DNA from: Cyrtodaria siliqua
Lineage: Eukaryota; Mollusca; Bivalvia; Adapedonta; Hiatellidae
Assembly (NCBI GenBank): GCA_037043455.1
Contig: JAWPHD010007161.1
Span: 1-64,000 of the forward strand
Reading direction: 5' to 3'
Length of the DNA: 64,000 bases
Position numbers and translations under genes: made by a program. The notes beneath the pieces were generated by a model. That model saw only the letters and a list, made by a program, of their open reading frames with translations, ran no database searches and was not told the origin of the DNA. The number at the start of each line of letters is the position of its first letter. Position 1 is the stretch's first letter. Of this stretch, positions 1 through 9,716 are shown in pieces.

Positions 1-344
1 CTTGAGCTTAGTATGAAACACGAATTTAACTAGACAGAATTTGATGGTGCGCCACTGCAAATGCCCAGGTTTTCTTCGAAAAGGTCCCCATCAACACCAC
101 TACCACCCACACACACACATACATGTACAGGATAAAAACATATTATTATACACTGTAATCCCTTCATCAAAATGTTTGTTTTAGACATAATTAAAAAAAA
201 AAGAAGACGCCCTGTAACTCTCCCGCACCACCTACCTCCTCAACCCCCAACCCCAGGTAAGACGTCCAAGTTTTAAATAATAAATCATTTGACATGCTGT
301 GTATCTCTTTCATGGATGACTATATACCAACTTATAATGTGCAA
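1..344. other. Unassigned non-coding stretch
   Basis: No credible coding sequence or recognised repeat. A short (CA)n run lies near 107-123 and there are A-rich and C-rich patches. Presumably intron or intergenic DNA upstream of the split gene. Confidence 0.5.
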
Positions 345-390
345 CAGGGTCTTCCACAGAAGTAATTTAAGGGTAGGGGAAACGGGCACA
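345..390 (+). mobile_element. Terminal fragment of CAGGGTCTTCCACAG MITE
   Basis: CAGGGTCTTCCACAG followed by AAGTAATTTAAGGG matches the left terminus of the complete copy at 23282-23621. Similarity is lost after about 45 bases and no right end follows, so this is a terminal remnant. Confidence 0.6.
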
Positions 391-1065
391 GATTAGAAAT
401 TGCCCCTGGTGAGTAAAAAGTGGCCTGGGCAACTAATTGAATTTCGCGCGCCCAGGTGGCTACCAAAAATATTCAAATCCAAAAAACGGCAAGGGAGGTA
501 ATTCATTGAAAACAAAAAAACATTGATGTTCGAGGATTTTACCCCGCAGATTTTTTTAGTCCTGTGAACCTTTTGGCTGAAATAAATAGACAAACCCTGA
601 ACAAAATAATAATAAATCAAACTTTTGTTTTATTTTCGCGACAGTTTGTTAGCTCTCATTCTTACTGCAAAAACAAGACAATGTTCAACATGTTGCGATG
701 TACAGTTTCCCACAAAACTGCGTGTTACGGTCCTTTGCGCTTCGAATGATAATGAAAATCTATGTCGATGAGGACAAGTAACATCTGCTGGTATAAAATC
801 AACATTAAAACAGACATGGTAGGGCCTAAATTAAAAGATTGTTTGTTTGCAGTTTGCGACCGACCCACGGCAAATCGCCGACCCAAACATTTTTTCAATA
901 TTTTGGGAAGTTTCATCATGCTCTGATATATTGGATGCTTGGAAATAATCTCTGCTGCTATAGTAAATTGAAAGCGTCTACATGACTGACCTTGTGAGTG
1001 AGAAAATGTGAGGATGGTGTCTTGGGAAAAGGACACTTGAAGAGAATATTGTTCTTTGCAGTACA
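391..1065. other. Unassigned non-coding stretch
   Basis: No recognised repeat or exon. Open frames here lack family resemblance and are A/T driven. Possibly unique intronic or intergenic DNA. Confidence 0.4.
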
Positions 1066-1139
1066 GCGTTTTTTTTTTCCTTCTTTGGACGGGTCCGGTT
1101 CCCAATTGGCAAAAAAATAGCATTTTTCCCAATTTTGAG
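1066..1139. repeat. Left part of an old 'cccaatt' element, split by a TIR transposon
   Basis: Repeated TTCCCAATT motifs here resume at 2857-3110 on the far side of the 1.7-kb TIR element. Related motifs (ttgggaaagaggcc) fill the small element at 24051-24369, so this is probably a decayed relative interrupted by the 1140-2842 insertion. Confidence 0.5.
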
Positions 1140-2842
1140 TACCGTATTTGTCGGCGTATAGCGCGCACTTTTTTACCCCAGATTCTGTGGCTGAAGTTGG
1201 GTGTGCGCGGTTTAAGCAACAAGTAATGATTTACTTTTTTTTTCAGCCAAGACAAGAAGTTTTGTGGTTTTCAAAAAGTCGCAAGACCGGCCGTTTACTA
1301 CAGAGATTGAATCGAACAAAAGTTGGCTGTTTCTATTGTTTCAATAAAAATGCGTTGTATGCTATATGCTTATTATCAATAAAAATAATAAAATCAAACT
1401 TTACCATGTTTTATGTTGATTATTGTTGAGAAAATACCATTGAAATTTTGAAAATACAATTGTTTACATCAATCGGCATTTTGAAATGAAAACGAGGCTG
1501 GGGTTTTCCGAACGCGCAGACTGGTTTAGTGCATATTTTATTAATAGAATACAATAGAATTGTATGTATAATAATTATTTCTAATAAACAACGACCGCCC
1601 TTACTTATTTGTTGATTTCTGAATTTCTGAATTTCGACAACGTAGAATCATGATTATTCCTAAATGGGTTCAAGGGTTCATTTGATTGGGAACACGTGTG
1701 AAGTGTTTGGCTTTTGTTAACTGACCGCAAACAATGATAACTAATTATTAAACAAACATGTGACACTCGACCGGGATAGACGTCTTTTGTCTACCGGTCT
1801 ACTGGTGTGAATTTAATTTTTACTTCTATTTTTAACTAGGGAACTTTGAATATCTACGAGTAGGGTTTAGTGTTTGGGGTTTAGGTTTACAGCAGTCTTA
1901 TACTCTATACGTTTGCTCTCTGATTATTATCAGGGTGCAAACAGCTAGACTGCTTGAAGTTTTTTTTTTGTCCAAATCACAAAAGTCTATTTTTAGAATC
2001 TATTTTTATCCAGAGGCGAGTGTACAGTTTCGGGAATATCCCTACTACACAATTATTTTCGTTTTTGATAAGATTTGTCTAATAAAAGACTCTTACATCT
2101 AATAAAAGAAAAGTTACGCATTAGTTTAGTTATCTTATGCACATATAAAACTCTGAGAGCAACATTTACATTGAAACTTCTTGAATTTTTACTTAGAACA
2201 TTGTAAGTGATAGAGGATTTTCGAAATTATTCACTGTGTTTATATAGAAACGTACTACATACGTTTCATTTCGTTTCCGGTTTAGGCTTTATGTTTCATG
2301 CTACAAATTTAGATACATAGTAGTTACTTTTGTTTGTAGTGTTGATGATTTCGAGACTGAACCTCGCTTCGAATTTGTTTTCTAAGCAAACATATATAAA
2401 ACTTTAAGGGTTAGCAGAACAAAACGGTCCTTTTCAGGGCCAGCACATATTTATTCGAAAGAATAATCTGTTTAAATTGTCAATCCAAAATATTAAATAT
2501 AATATGATCGTAATAAAAGTTGAACACGGGCGTGTTTTTTTTTATTTTATTGAAACTTGAGTAAACAACAAAAGTACACTCAACAGTACAAGTTTATTTA
2601 CACTTGAGTAAAAAACACAGTCTAACATGCAGCTTCGTTTTAGCAAATCAAAATTCGTTTTACATTTCCTCTTTGGTCAATGCTTCAAAATGGCGCTCTG
2701 CTGTCCTGAAATTGAAAACACATGTTTTTAATGCGCGGTTTACGCTACAATACATCAAAAAGGTTTTTTACCAAGGATTTCAGGCCCAAAGTCGGGGTGC
2801 GCGTTATATGCGCATGCGCGCTATACGCCGACAAATACGGTA
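1140..2842. mobile_element. 1.7-kb DNA transposon with 28-bp perfect TIRs, TA target
   Basis: The first 28 bases (1140-1167, starting TACCGTATTTGTCGGCGT) are the exact reverse complement of 2815-2842. Both ends carry TA, consistent with a TA target-site duplication and an IS630/Tc1-mariner-like or pogo-like mobiliser (inference). Inside the TIRs, GC-rich patches (gtgtgcgcgg; ggtgcgcgttatatgcgcatgcgcg) form further imperfect inverted pairs. No transposase-like ORF is visible; the interior is AT-rich with many stops, so the copy is non-autonomous. It is inserted in an older TTCCCAATT-rich repeat. Confidence 0.8.
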
Positions 2843-3110
2843 AAAAAAAAAAAAAAATCCCAATTCCAGATTTTTCTTCCCAAAATTGTAAAATGTTTTA
2901 GAATAATCTTCTTAATAAAGTTTTTTACCAGGGTTTTAGACGTTTCTTCTGCTTTTCTGTGTAAATTGAACCAAATACAGAAACAATTTTTTTCCCAATT
3001 CTGAGAAAAAACGCGCGTTTTTTCCCAATTTTGAGAAAAATCGCGTGTTTTTTCCCAATTTGACCGGTCACGGACCCATTCCCAAAATGGTGAAAAAAAA
3101 CGCTGCAGTA
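2843..3110. repeat. Right part of 'cccaatt' element with 30-bp tandem repeats
   Basis: After a poly-A run, TTTCCCAATT motifs recur at 2991, 3021 and 3051, giving a 30-bp tandem period with GAGAAAAA and cgcg/cgtg spacers. It appears to continue the repeat at 1066-1139. Confidence 0.6.
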
Positions 3111-3160
3111 ACGTAAACTGAGAAGTGAAATTGACACAGATTTCAATGTTTATACTTTTA

Positions 3161-3345
3161 CAGGGCTTGACATTAACTTTTTTTCTACTTGCCAGAACTT
3201 GGAAATTTTATGCGCGGGAACAATATTTTGGGTAAAGTGTATATCTCTACAAATTAATAATGTTATTTTCGGGCAAGTCATTGTTTCATCTACTTGCCCG
3301 AACTAAATTTCTACTTGCCCCGGGCAAGTGAAAATTTGAACATAT
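3161..3345. mobile_element. 5' part of hAT-like MITE (CAGGGCTTGACATTAAC terminus)
   Basis: Starts with CAGGGCTTGACATTAAC, close to the termini of the elements at 57782 (CAGGGCTCGAAATTAGCAC) and 36975 (CAGTGGTCGAAATTAGCAC). Inside, ACTTGCC(CG) words repeat (ACTTGCCAGAAC, ACTTGCCCGAAC, ACTTGCCCCGGGCAAGT). The matching right terminus is missing, so the copy is truncated. Confidence 0.6.
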
Positions 3346-4494
3346 TTTTCAAATATTTCAAATGATGATGTGCGAATATTCAATTTATATGTTTTAAATG
3401 AAATATAAAAATAGTGTAGATTGTATGCACTGGATGTGATGTTTATATCTTGTACCAAACAAAGCTTTTGTCATTTAAATCATTACTTCGAAAAAACTAA
3501 GTCTGTTTCATGTGTCCATAAATGAACATTTGATCAATGTTTTGCATGTTCTGTTAATATTTAACTAAACCCTTTTAAAAAAACAACTCTGTGGATAATA
3601 CTAAATATGAAGCACACGATATTTGCATGCCGTTGATGGACATGCGTTAATAATAGGAATGTGTTAAAAAAAATAATTCCTACCCACCCCTAAAAGTCAT
3701 GGGTCGGAAACTGCAAACAAACAATTTTTTAATGGTGGCCTATTACATCATTATTTGTGTTATAATTTGAAGGGGCAATCATTGGGTTGCACTTCCGGTT
3801 TTTGGATATTCTAAAATGAGGCGCTTTTGATTAATAAATGCGGCCCTTTTAGAAATCGTCAATAATAATTATATAGCAGAGAATTATGTTGATAGACCAA
3901 TGTATCGTGAATTTTAAAACTGTATGTTAATATAAATTATTTATATCAGAATAAAACATTAATTGAATAAATCTTTTTTTAATCTTTTATTACAATAATT
4001 TACATATTCTAGTTATGTTTATTTACAGGATCCTTCAATAAATGTATTGAAGGATCCTGTTATTTGTAACAAAACTCATTAACAGTACTATTTATAATTT
4101 AATAGATAACTTGGATTATCCTTATATTTCTGTCTGGCTCTTCGTGTTTTTCTTGGAATTTAATTTTGCTCAATTTACAACACCGAATACTGAGTTTGAC
4201 TCTTGCGAGTAGACACTAACTTCGTGTTGGGGAATGAAAGATTTGTTTGTTTGTTTGATTTTTTCTGTTTGTTTTAAAATAAATAATTCTATTGATTAAA
4301 AAGATCTTTATTAGTTCTAAAGTTTTTACAAAGTTTCCTGCCAAAGATTGGTATAATAAAGCATTTAGTAAGTATACATATAGTCGTATACATAAGTCTG
4401 AATAAAGTGACATGTGACACTCTGGGCTACTGATTCTGAAGCTGGGCCCCTAACTTTTGCAAGCAAGGGGCCCAACTGGCTCCTAGTCCAAAAA
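3346..4494. other. Unassigned AT-rich stretch
   Basis: No supported exon or transposon apart from the hairpin at 4025-4060. Very AT-rich, with T-runs near 3970-3985. Confidence 0.4.
4025..4060. repeat. Perfect 16-bp-arm hairpin
   Basis: ACAGGATCCTTCAATA is followed after a 4-base loop by its exact reverse complement. It is an isolated palindrome with no obvious transposon around it. Too short for a typical microRNA precursor; function unknown. Confidence 0.8.
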
Positions 4495-4836
4495 TGTTAA
4501 GCTTCAACCCTAGGAAATCAATTTGAATATCATATGGTGGGTGTGGGAGGGAGTAACCCTCTGGGTGACCAATATTTTTAGGGATTAGGGATCAAGATTT
4601 TTTTTAATGCAATTTGAAGTATATTTCAACTGCAAAGGAGAGGATTTTTAAGAAATATAGCCTGTCAATTGCTATTTATATACAGGTATTATGCGTTTTT
4701 CAGGTTTATTGGTGTTTTTAAGGGATAGGGCAGAGAGATCAAAGGATAGGGGGTCAATTAAGGAGTAGGGGGAAATTAGATTTTAAAATTAAGGGATACA
4801 GGGAATATGCTCTTAAATGCCCTGTGGAAGACCCTG
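4495..4836 (+). mobile_element. CAGGGTCTTCCACAG-family MITE, 5'-truncated
   Basis: From about 4500 it parallels 23320-23621 (atcatatggtgggtgtggga; aaggagtaggggg) and ends with CCTGTGGAAGACCCTG, the right terminus of the family. The left TIR is replaced by unrelated sequence. Confidence 0.75.
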
Positions 4837-5400
4837 TGCAAAAGTATGAGAAAATGACACTGTGATTGAATTATTAGTGTATTCGATGCCCCTTCCCCCA
4901 GGCCCCGGACAAAGTTTGTGCAATAAAACCTAAAAGGGGGCCAAAAATCATTCAACCAGAACACGGCAATGACAGGTACCTTTGATACTGATCATCCCTG
5001 CCAAGATTCGTTGAAATCCGGCAAGGAGTTCATAAGAGACTAATCAGAACAAAGTTTGTGTGTTAAACATTTAAAGGGCCACAACTCTGCCAAAAATCAT
5101 TCAACCGGAATATGGCGATGATAGGCACAACTAGGCTTGATACTAATCATCTTTGTCAAGTTTCGTTGAAACATCCGGCCAGGGGTTCAGGAGAAAAGCG
5201 CGGAAAAAGTTTGTGTATCGAAAAACTTTAAAGGGCCGTAACTCCACCAAATATATGTAAACTGGAACACAACGATGATATGCACAACTAGGCTTGGAGC
5301 TGATCATCGCTGCAAAGTTCGTTGAAATCTGGCGAGTAGTTGAGGAGAACTAGTCCAGACAAAGTTTGTGTATTAAACCTTTAATGGCCCAAATCAAGCA
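4837..5400 (-). repeat. R3 monomer array in inverse orientation
   Basis: About three monomers of ~155 bp run on the - strand. Recurring words are reverse complements of R3 words: ctctgccaaaaatcattcaac, gttgaaatccggc and aaagtttgtgt. At about 5400-5425 the orientation flips to +, making a head-to-head pair with the next array. Confidence 0.8.
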
Positions 5401-5424
5401 ACTGGAATACGGCAATGATATGCC

Positions 5425-5749
5425 AACTAATTCTCCTGATCCCCTGGCCAGATTTCAACGAATCTTGGCGGGAATGATTAGTACCAAGCCTAGTTTCATT
5501 TCATTGTCGTGTTCCAGTTGAAAGAATTTTGGCAGAGTTATGACCTTTAAAAGGTTTTAATACACTAACATTGTACAGACTAGTTTTCCTGTACCTTTGG
5601 CTGGATTTCAACGAAACTTGGCAGAGATGATCAGTACCAAGCCCATATATCATCGCCATGTTCCGATTGAATGATTTTTGAAAGAGTTTATATGGCCCCT
5701 TATACAAACTTTATCTTTAGGCAGTAGAGCATTCACACGCCCTCTTGTT
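5425..5749 (+). mobile_element. R3 array with R-type 3' tail ending at exon A
   Basis: Two R3 monomers (gatttcaacgaaacttggca; gagttatgaccttt) lead into a degenerate R tail, gcagtagagcattcacac then gccctcttgtt. This is homologous to the tails at 18331-18379, 20390-20429 and 63198-63234. The element ends in CTCTTGTT only four bases before the predicted exon start. Confidence 0.75.
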
Positions 5750-5753
5750 TCAG

Positions 5754-5861
5754 AAGGTGAAGAGTTGCAAAAAGCGAGCAGGAAACAGAAGATATTTGCC
5801 AAGAAGGTGATTAAGAGGGAGAAGCAGAAACGAAAGGAACAGAAGAAAAAAGTTGAAAAAA
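5754..5861 (+). CDS. Exon A of split gene: Lys/Arg-rich coiled region (SCI1-like protein)
   Basis: A predicted internal exon of 108 nt. Acceptor: ctcttgtttcag|AAGG. Donor: GAAAAAA|gtatgc. It begins with two bases of a split codon and ends with one, and reads GEELQKASRKQK...REKQKRKEQKKKVEK: highly basic, heptad-like, probably helical or coiled, as in nuclear-localised proteins. Its terminal single base joins the two-base start of exon B in frame (AAC, Asn). SCI1-like proteins carry a basic stretch before their conserved DD[FY]..K..EF..WL block, so the order fits. The preceding exon is not visible. The splice-site polypyrimidine tract comes from the 3' end of an R-type transposon. The low-complexity basic composition means identity rests mainly on exons B and C; a neighbouring donor (gttgaa at 5852) is possible but weaker. 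Confidence 0.55.
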
Positions 5862-5904
5862 GTATGCCTTTCAGCAATTGTTTTTTTTTATTTTTTATTT
5901 TTAA

Positions 5905-5978
5905 ATTTTATAGGATGGTGTTTTGTCCGTCGTCCGTCCGTTAACCTTAGCCTCATTAACACGATAGGGCCTTCATTT
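5905..5978 (+). mobile_element. R element head remnant and partial R2 monomer
   Basis: ggatggtgttttgtccgtcgtccgtccgtta is the head microsatellite of R elements. It is followed by cctcattaacacgatagggccttcattttt, the start of an R2 monomer, which continues after the F3 insertion at 8770 (catccgatctttctcaaa). Confidence 0.8.
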
Positions 5979-6049
5979 TTGTCTCGCTTTTTTGAAAAGG
6001 CGCCGCTAATGTTGGCGGGCTCGACGGCTCAACATATTGTATTATAACT

Positions 6050-6345
6050 TTTTCGTCCGTGGGAGTAGAATGTTCAGATTTCATATATATAACCTCCTGG
6101 CCATTCCCTGTCTTAATGACAATAACTTCCAGCCCTCCAACTGACCCTGGGCCCGAGTCGAGGTCACTTAAATACATGTACCGTCACCAAATTTAACGCA
6201 GATATTGACGGTATATGTATTTAAGTGACCTTGACTCCAACCCAAGGTCAGTTGGAGGGCTGAAAGTCATTGGCATTAGGAAAGATGGTTATATATAAAA
6301 TTTGAACATTCTACTCCCAAGGACAAAAAAAGTTACAATGCAATA
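6050..6345. repeat. Head-to-head F3 monomer palindrome
   Basis: Two monomers of ~150 bp face each other. Words such as agtagaatgttca, acttccagccctccaactga and cttaaatacatgtaccgtca recur as reverse complements from 6208 on (ggtatatgtatttaagtgac, tcagttggagggct, tgaacattctactcc). The same palindrome occurs in copies b and d. Confidence 0.85.
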
Positions 6346-6785
6346 TGTTAGCATTACGGTTTTGGGTAAGATTTTGGTTAAGGTTAACCATTTTGATTAA
6401 GGTTTGCGTTAAAAGTTCTTATAACTTTATAGTCCTTTAGAGTAGAGTGTTCAAATTTCATATATAACATCACAGGTTATTGATCTTCTTATTACAATAT
6501 GATCACCCTCTAACTGACCCTGTATCAAGGTCAGTTGCCTCTTAAAAACATGTACCGTCTTCCAAAAAAATGTGTTAAATGTACGTTCAATTCTTATAAC
6601 TTTTTTGTTCTTTGGAGCAGTGTTCAAATTTCATATATATCCTCCTTGTCATTGTCCATCTTAATGCCAATAACTTCCAGCTCTCCAACTGACCATGGGT
6701 CGGAATGAAGGTCACTTAAATACATGTACCGTCACCAAAAAATTAAATTAAATTATTATAACTTTTTTGTTCTTCGGAGCAGAGA

Positions 6786-6915
6786 ACCATAGGAATCTAT
6801 TCGATAATAAGAGAAGGGCACGGTTCCCGGATTCCTATGTATCATTCCCCTATCTCTGGGGAGGCTCTAAATAACGTATACTGTGTTGATGAGCCGTTAA
6901 ACAACATTTAATTCA
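6786..6915 (+). mobile_element. SINE 3' fragment
   Basis: ccataggaatctattcgat through ggttcccggattcctatgta to gatgagccgttaaacaacat and aattcaattcat matches the 3' half of the full SINE at 12053-12365. The tRNA-like head is missing. Confidence 0.85.
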
Positions 6916-7569
6916 ATTCATATCTAAACTCACTGGACAGAATTCTTGTTATTTTCATAGCTTCCAGCCACTGAAACACCCATAGTAGCAGTGAACATAA
7001 CATTTATTATAATATGCAGACATTTTCTGATATGCTTAGATTAAAAAACAATGAAAGCTGACAAGCTGGTAATTGAAGCAATTATACAGAACTATATACA
7101 CTTCACTTGACAGCCACTGATAAACTGTGCAGATTAAAATGTAGACACCTGGACTTTTTCATTGCTATATAAATTATCCAAAATGTGTAAAGATTCTGGA
7201 AATAAATAAAATTTGTTTGTATGAAGTTTTACATCATTTTCAACACATGTAAGGTTTTAATATTATATGCGTTCGATTTTTTGTGATGGAGGCAGACCAC
7301 CCACTTTTCCTGGGTAGAACAAGTACTGTACCCCTCCATAAGAATCGACACTTCCTTACTTAATTGCAGAATAAATGTTAATTTAAAAAAATATTTTTTT
7401 TAATGACAATAATGATTCAGTTTCAGTGACAATAAAGACGATTTTATATTTAAAATGTTTAATGTTGACAAACATTACAAAACAACCAAGTTTGCTAAAA
7501 TAATTCTTCTATTTAAAGGGACACTGTTTCTTTGAGCTTATAAAACAAAAACAAAATAATTATATTCTT

Positions 7570-7755
7570 ATACATGCGGTCCCATGTATTGGAGTCTATC
7601 CTCCAAGAACATTAAAGAACCTTAGGAATCTATTTGATAGTAAGAGTAGGGCAGGTTCCTGGATTCCTATGTATCCTTTCCCTGTCTCTGGGGTGGCTGT
7701 AAACAACCTATAATGTGTTGATGAGCTGTTAAAGAACATCTAATTTAATTCAGTT
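7570..7755 (+). mobile_element. SINE fragment, ancestral to F3 copies a and b
   Basis: cggtcccatgtattggagtc through caagaacattaaagaacctt to aatttaattcagttc is a 5'-truncated, diverged copy of the 12053 SINE. F3 copy b carries a SINE at the same relative place (29275-29975). This copy has the uninterrupted site caagaacattaaagaacc, which the MITE at 29303 splits in copy b. Confidence 0.8.
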
Positions 7756-8139
7756 CAAAAATGTTTTGCATAGAAAGTAAATACATGATACAATTGTAAT
7801 GTTTAATGTATTGTCATGCCAAATTTTGAGTTTACAAATGCTTTAAAAATGCTAAATATGATTTAGAAATGTGTGATTAAACCTCTTTGATAGAATAATG
7901 AGTTGAAAAAAGGCCATGTTGGAGTTTTTATACTGCAACCTGGCCTTTTATTGCATCACAAGCTGATACCAGCATTAATTTGTGATGACATGTTTATGAT
8001 AAAATAGGATGTATGCTTAGATTAAAATATCAATTTGTGAGAGCAAAAAACAACAGCCTCTGTGTAACATGATACTTCCCAATTATAATAGTAAATGTTT
8101 TTGTAGACTAATCATGTTCAATATGAAATAACTTTTTAA

Positions 8140-8460
8140 TTGAATTGAATGTTGTTTAACGGCTCATCAACACAGTATAGGTTATTTAGAGCCGCCCCAG
8201 AGAGAGAGGAAGGATACATAGGAATCCGGGAACCTGCCCTACTCTTATTATCGAATAGATTCCTATGGTTCTTTAACGTGCTCGGAAGATAGACCGATAC
8301 ACGGGACCGCCCGGTTTACGTCCCCATCCGACGGACGAGGCTAAGGTAAAGTGTCTTGCCCAAGAACACACCGACGGAACTCAGTGGCACCACGGAGGAT
8401 TGAACCCGGGGCCTCCGGTTACAAATCCGCCGCGCTACCGACTGCGCCACGCCAGCCCCT
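8140..8460 (-). mobile_element. Full-length tRNA-derived SINE (minus strand)
   Basis: On the - strand it starts ggctggcgtggcgcagtcgg (A box TGGCGCAGTCGG) with B box GGTTCAATCC, then a conserved body and an (ATTCA)-type tail. A perfect 14-bp target-site duplication AAATAACTTTTTAA flanks it at 8126-8139 and 8461-8474. It is RNA polymerase III-type and would need a LINE partner for mobility. It sits inside F3 copy a. Confidence 0.93.
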
Positions 8461-8769
8461 AAATAACTTTTTAAAGGGACACTGTCTATAAGTAAAGCCT
8501 ATATTTAGCATAATGAAGTAACGAGCTGATATGGACACACGTCTATTTTTTTGACCAAATCTGGTCTATGGAATGGTAATGTCTGTCCATTCATCAATAT
8601 TTGCATTTAGCTCCTTTTATGGAAAACTATGATCGCTACCCTTTTGAATGCAGACAAAGGTATTTGATATTGCATAAACCCTTGATTTTATCGAGAGGAA
8701 GGTCATTTGAAACATGTTTGGTGGACATGCCACTTTAGGCGAGACACCATGTTGCGCGCAACTCTTGTT

Positions 8770-9242
8770 CATCCGATCTTTCTCAAATTTTACCAGATAG
8801 TTGATATCCGGAAGAGTTAGAAAACCAGCCAGGTCGGACCAGTAACACCAGAGTTAAGGCCCTTGATTTAGTTAAAATTGCTATATTTTGCCTCGTTAAT
8901 GCGATAGGGCCTTAAATTTTCATCCAATCATTTTCAAACTTTACCAGATTGTTGATTTCAATGAAAGCTTGGACGTGTTCGAAAACCAGCCAGTTCGGAG
9001 CAGTAATACTGGAGTTACGGCCCTTGATTTTGTGAATATGCTATAATTTGGCCTTAACACGATAGGGCCTTCGTTTTTCATCAAATCTTTCTCAAACTTT
9101 ACAAGATCGTTGATATCAATAAAAGGTCAGACGAGTTCGAAAACCAGCCAGTTCGGACCAGTAACACCAGAGTTATGGCACTTGATTTTCTGAAATATGC
9201 TATAATTTGGCCTCGTAAACACGATCTAGGGCCTTCATTTTT
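8770..9242 (+). repeat. R2 monomer array
   Basis: About three ~160-bp monomers (tttaccagattgttgat, gttcgaaaaccagcca, gagttacggcccttgatttt, acgatagggccttc). It continues the R element interrupted by F3 copy a. Confidence 0.9.
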
Positions 9243-9295
9243 GTCTCACCTTTTGAAAAAAATGGGTGCCGCTAATGTTGGCTCGATTGATAATA
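9243..9295 (+). mobile_element. F3 5' head fragment
   Basis: gtctcaccttttgaaaaaaat then gccgctaatgttggctcga is the F3 head, joined to the R2 monomer exactly after cttcattttt as at 5979. It is truncated after about 50 bases. Confidence 0.75.
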
Positions 9296-9716
9296 CTACA
9301 AAAAGGGTGGCCATTCACCTTTAAAGTTCTCATTTATTGTGTATGCATTTATGTTTTTGATTCACATGTCATTCTATTTATTCTATATTGTACACTGTTT
9401 ATATCACTTTAATACTAGAACTTCAACAACTTCATTTATGTGTCTTCATTTTCATCTTAACGGTACTGTAATAGCATTTAAAATGGAAAACCTAGTTTTC
9501 GTGGAATTTCCTTTTTTCTTGTTCAAGCATTGTCATGTTAAAATTGTGTGTTTTGAATTTGTTTTGCTTTATATGGAAATGAGTGTATGCATATACAGTA
9601 TTTTGGCATCTCAATGTTTATATTTGTAAAGGAAGCATTCATTCATGAGACAAATTCTTTCTTAGAAGATACATGACCCCGAATTTTTGTATTTTTTTGC
9701 GGCATATTCACATTCG
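9296..9716. other. Unassigned AT-rich stretch
   Basis: No recognised repeat. The long frame at 9339-9629 is Phe/Tyr/His-rich, shows no domain or splice context, and looks like chance. Confidence 0.4.

Larger units (their letters stand above)
5979..8769 (+). mobile_element. Complete F3 element (HINE/Helentron-like), copy a
   Basis: The 5' end is TGTCTCGC...GCGCC (degenerate hairpin). The 3' end is TTTAGGCGAGACACCATG, then palindrome GTTGCGCGCAAC, then TCTTGTT. The AGGCGAGAC near the 3' end is the inverse of the 5' GTCTCGCCT seen in sister copies. It is inserted in an R2 monomer: left cattttt|gtctcg, right cttgtt|catccg, empty monomers read catttttcatccg. The body has monomers containing gttcaaatttcatatat, an AT-rich middle and three SINE segments. 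No Rep, helicase or other protein is encoded. Assignment to Helentron-type elements is inferred from structure. Confidence 0.8.

Noticed and set aside
725..1255. 176-residue open frame on the - strand
   Set aside because: Spans the boundary of a transposon insertion (1140), so it cannot be an ancestral gene; sequence not recognised.
9339..9629. 96-residue hydrophobic open frame
   Set aside because: Phe/Tyr/His-rich composition from T-rich DNA, no domain, no splice or repeat-family support.
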